This document shows, in pieces, positions 15,211-16,540 of a stretch of 16,540 nt of DNA. The position numbers and the translations under genes were made by a program. This DNA comes from Pseudomonadota bacterium (GTDB lineage: Bacteria; Pseudomonadota; Gammaproteobacteria; Steroidobacterales; Steroidobacteraceae). Numbering within the stretch: the first letter of the stretch is position 1; each line of letters starts with the position of its first letter. A model generated the notes under the pieces. That model was not told the origin of the DNA, searched no databases, and saw only the letters and a list, made by a program, of their open reading frames with translations. The stretch lies in the NCBI GenBank assembly GCA_023433465.1, contig JAEZCR010000011.1, forward strand, positions 1 to 16,540, written 5' to 3'.

Positions 15211-16500
15211 ATGGACCGACAGTCCACATTGGCCGCTGCATCGACTGATACGGGCCAGACGACCATTCGTGCGTCTGTGCTCAACGAACAGGTCATCGAG
15301 GTTGCGCCGGGCTGGGTCGCCAGTCTCGAGCAGGCGCTGCCGCACGCGCGTTACCGCGCGATCGCGCTCTATGACGCGCGCGGCGAAGTACTCCACTGCA
15401 CGTCCACCGATTTCGGCATCGAGTTTCGCCAGGCCCTGAACGATGCGCTCGATGCGTTCGTCCTCGGCGCCGCGCGCGAGTCGCGCTTCCTGCGCGGCGA
15501 GGGTACGCGCACCGCGGTGATGCTCGCGCTGCGCGACCTGCATTCGGCGCTCCAGGGTGTCTGCCTGCTCGTGGTCGAGGACACGCCGCCGGAAGACGAA
15601 GATCCCGCGGCCCGATTCCTCACGCCGTCGGTCCAGACCATCCTCACGGACATCGCCTCGGAGATCGCGCAGACCTTGCACGCGATGCCGCGCACGGCGC
15701 CACCGAAGCCAAAGCCGCCGGTGCCGCTGCCGCTCGAAGCCGTGTACGCGCAGATCCGCGAACAGGAAGTGGTGCTGCGCGTGCAGCAGCTCGTGCGCCT
15801 GCGCAAGGCCGAAGGCATCCGCCGCTTCGAAGTGCTGCTGCGGCACATGGTCGATGGTGAAGAACAGACTCCCGAGCGCGTGATGCAGACGGCCGCGAAT
15901 CATGGGCTCGCCTCGATGATCGACCGCAAGGTGATCGGCGAACTCATCGGCTGGCTGCACCGCAATCCGGGGGTGTGGAAACGCGATCCGCCCACGTTCT
16001 CGGTGAACCTGTCGGACGCGGCGGTCACCGAGCCGCATTTCATCGGTTTCGTCGAAAGTTGCCTGCAAAAGGCCGGTTTGCCGCCGGGCCTGATCGGCGT
16101 GGAATTCTCCGAGCGTGTGTGCCTGTCGAACCCCGACCAGGTGATGCCGGCGCTCGACGTGTTCGCGCGCTGCGGCGTGCCGGTCGCGATCGACGACTTC
16201 AACGTGGTCGGCGCGGGCATGCCGATCCTCGAGCACTCCGCGGTTCGTCTCCTGAAGCTCGACGCGGAGCTCACTTCGAACGCCCTGCAGCACCGCCTGA
16301 CCCAGGCGCGCGTCGTCGGCCTCGTGCAGACCGCGAAGGTGATGGGATTGCAGACCGTCGCGAAGCGCGTGATGGGCGGCGATCACAGCAACTGGCTGAC
16401 CGCGCTCGGCGTGGATTTCGTGCAGAGCTTCGAGGCTTCCCCGCCCGTGTCGCTCGACAGCCTGCTGCCCGCGGCCACGGCTCAAGCGAGCCAGGCCTAA
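15211..16500 (+). CDS. EAL-domain protein with degenerate active site, probable c-di-GMP effector
   Basis: Cytoplasmic 429-aa protein without membrane segments. Residues about 30-160 form an unassigned, possibly GAF-like sensor domain. A Pro/Lys-rich linker (162-174) leads into an EAL phosphodiesterase fold (about 178-415). Present at conserved metal or substrate positions are E207 (FEVLL, the EAL glutamate), N266 (VNLS), E298 and E301 (VEFSER), D328-D329 (DDF), K349 (LKLD) and Q405. However, the usual AEGVE motif reads AKRVM, putting K385 where the catalytic glutamate belongs, and the DFGxGYSS loop reads DFNVVGAG. Loss of phosphodiesterase activity with retained or altered nucleotide binding is the likely outcome. 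The ATG at 15211 is the only good start, although AGGGA touches it without a spacer; GAGGAG lies 21 nt upstream, so initiation may be weak. No GGDEF domain is fused. Neighbours do not indicate the pathway it controls. Confidence 0.85.
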   Translation: MDRQSTLAAASTDTGQTTIRASVLNEQVIEVAPGWVASLEQALPHARYRAIALYDARGEVLHCTSTDFGIEFRQALNDALDAFVLGAARESRFLRGEGTRTAVMLALRDLHSALQGVCLLVVEDTPPEDEDPAARFLTPSVQTILTDIASEIAQTLHAMPRTAPPKPKPPVPLPLEAVYAQIREQEVVLRVQQLVRLRKAEGIRRFEVLLRHMVDGEEQTPERVMQTAANHGLASMIDRKVIGELIGWLHRNPGVWKRDPPTFSVNLSDAAVTEPHFIGFVESCLQKAGLPPGLIGVEFSERVCLSNPDQVMPALDVFARCGVPVAIDDFNVVGAGMPILEHSAVRLLKLDAELTSNALQHRLTQARVVGLVQTAKVMGLQTVAKRVMGGDHSNWLTALGVDFVQSFEASPPVSLDSLLPAATAQASQA

Positions 16501-16540
16501 CTACCAAGTATCCGAGCTCTCCGACATGAAGAAGGGGTCG

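Noticed and set aside
16526..16540. ATG near the right edge as the start of a next gene
   Set aside because: Only five codons are visible and no clear Shine-Dalgarno precedes it; cannot be supported.

Overview
The window is GC-rich (third codon positions are strongly G/C) bacterial chromosomal DNA, almost fully coding, with Gram-negative features: an RND efflux pair, a MexA-like lipoprotein adaptor, a Tat-exported polysaccharide lyase and a secreted GH20 hexosaminidase. The combination of a GntR-type GlcNAc regulator with a fused EIIA-HPr-EI protein and a NagE-like permease suggests a proteobacterium, most likely a gammaproteobacterium near Xanthomonadales/Steroidobacterales. That placement is an inference from gene content and cannot be proven without searches.

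Layout. (1) 16-7344: an amino-sugar (GlcNAc/chitooligosaccharide) locus. A GntR/UTRA regulator on the minus strand (16-759) is divergent from a tightly packed plus-strand operon. The operon holds an exported beta-N-acetylhexosaminidase with a C-terminal carbohydrate-binding-like module (940-3036), a three-domain EIIA-HPr-EI phosphotransferase (3041-5560; 4-nt gap) and an EIICB permease (5557-7344; ATGA overlap). The 180-nt divergent promoter region carries two arrays of TGG-type heptamers with 10-11 bp spacing, one in front of each gene, which are good operator candidates. (2) 7345-7556: a spacer with a 9-bp inverted repeat and a very AT-rich patch. (3) 7557-12092: an RND efflux adaptor and inner-membrane pump ending in a strong terminator; the pump has an unusual C-terminal extension with an additional hydrophobic segment. 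(4) 12128-14848 (minus): a Tat-exported protein resembling PL26/YetA rhamnogalacturonan exolyases. (5) 14849-15210: noncoding, with a candidate promoter and hairpins. (6) 15211-16500: an EAL-domain protein whose essential AEGVE-loop glutamate is replaced by lysine, so probably a non-catalytic c-di-GMP effector.

How the genes work together (inference). The hexosaminidase releases GlcNAc outside the cytoplasm. NagE imports it as GlcNAc-6-P, using phosphate passed from PEP through the EI, HPr and EIIA domains of the fusion protein. The GntR protein, probably sensing a phosphorylated amino sugar, represses both divergent units. The deacetylase and deaminase (nagA, nagB) are not in the window and would be expected to the left of position 1. 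The efflux operon, the lyase and the EAL protein are separate units with no obvious functional link to the GlcNAc operon. No RNA genes, insertion sequences, CRISPR arrays or attachment sites were seen.
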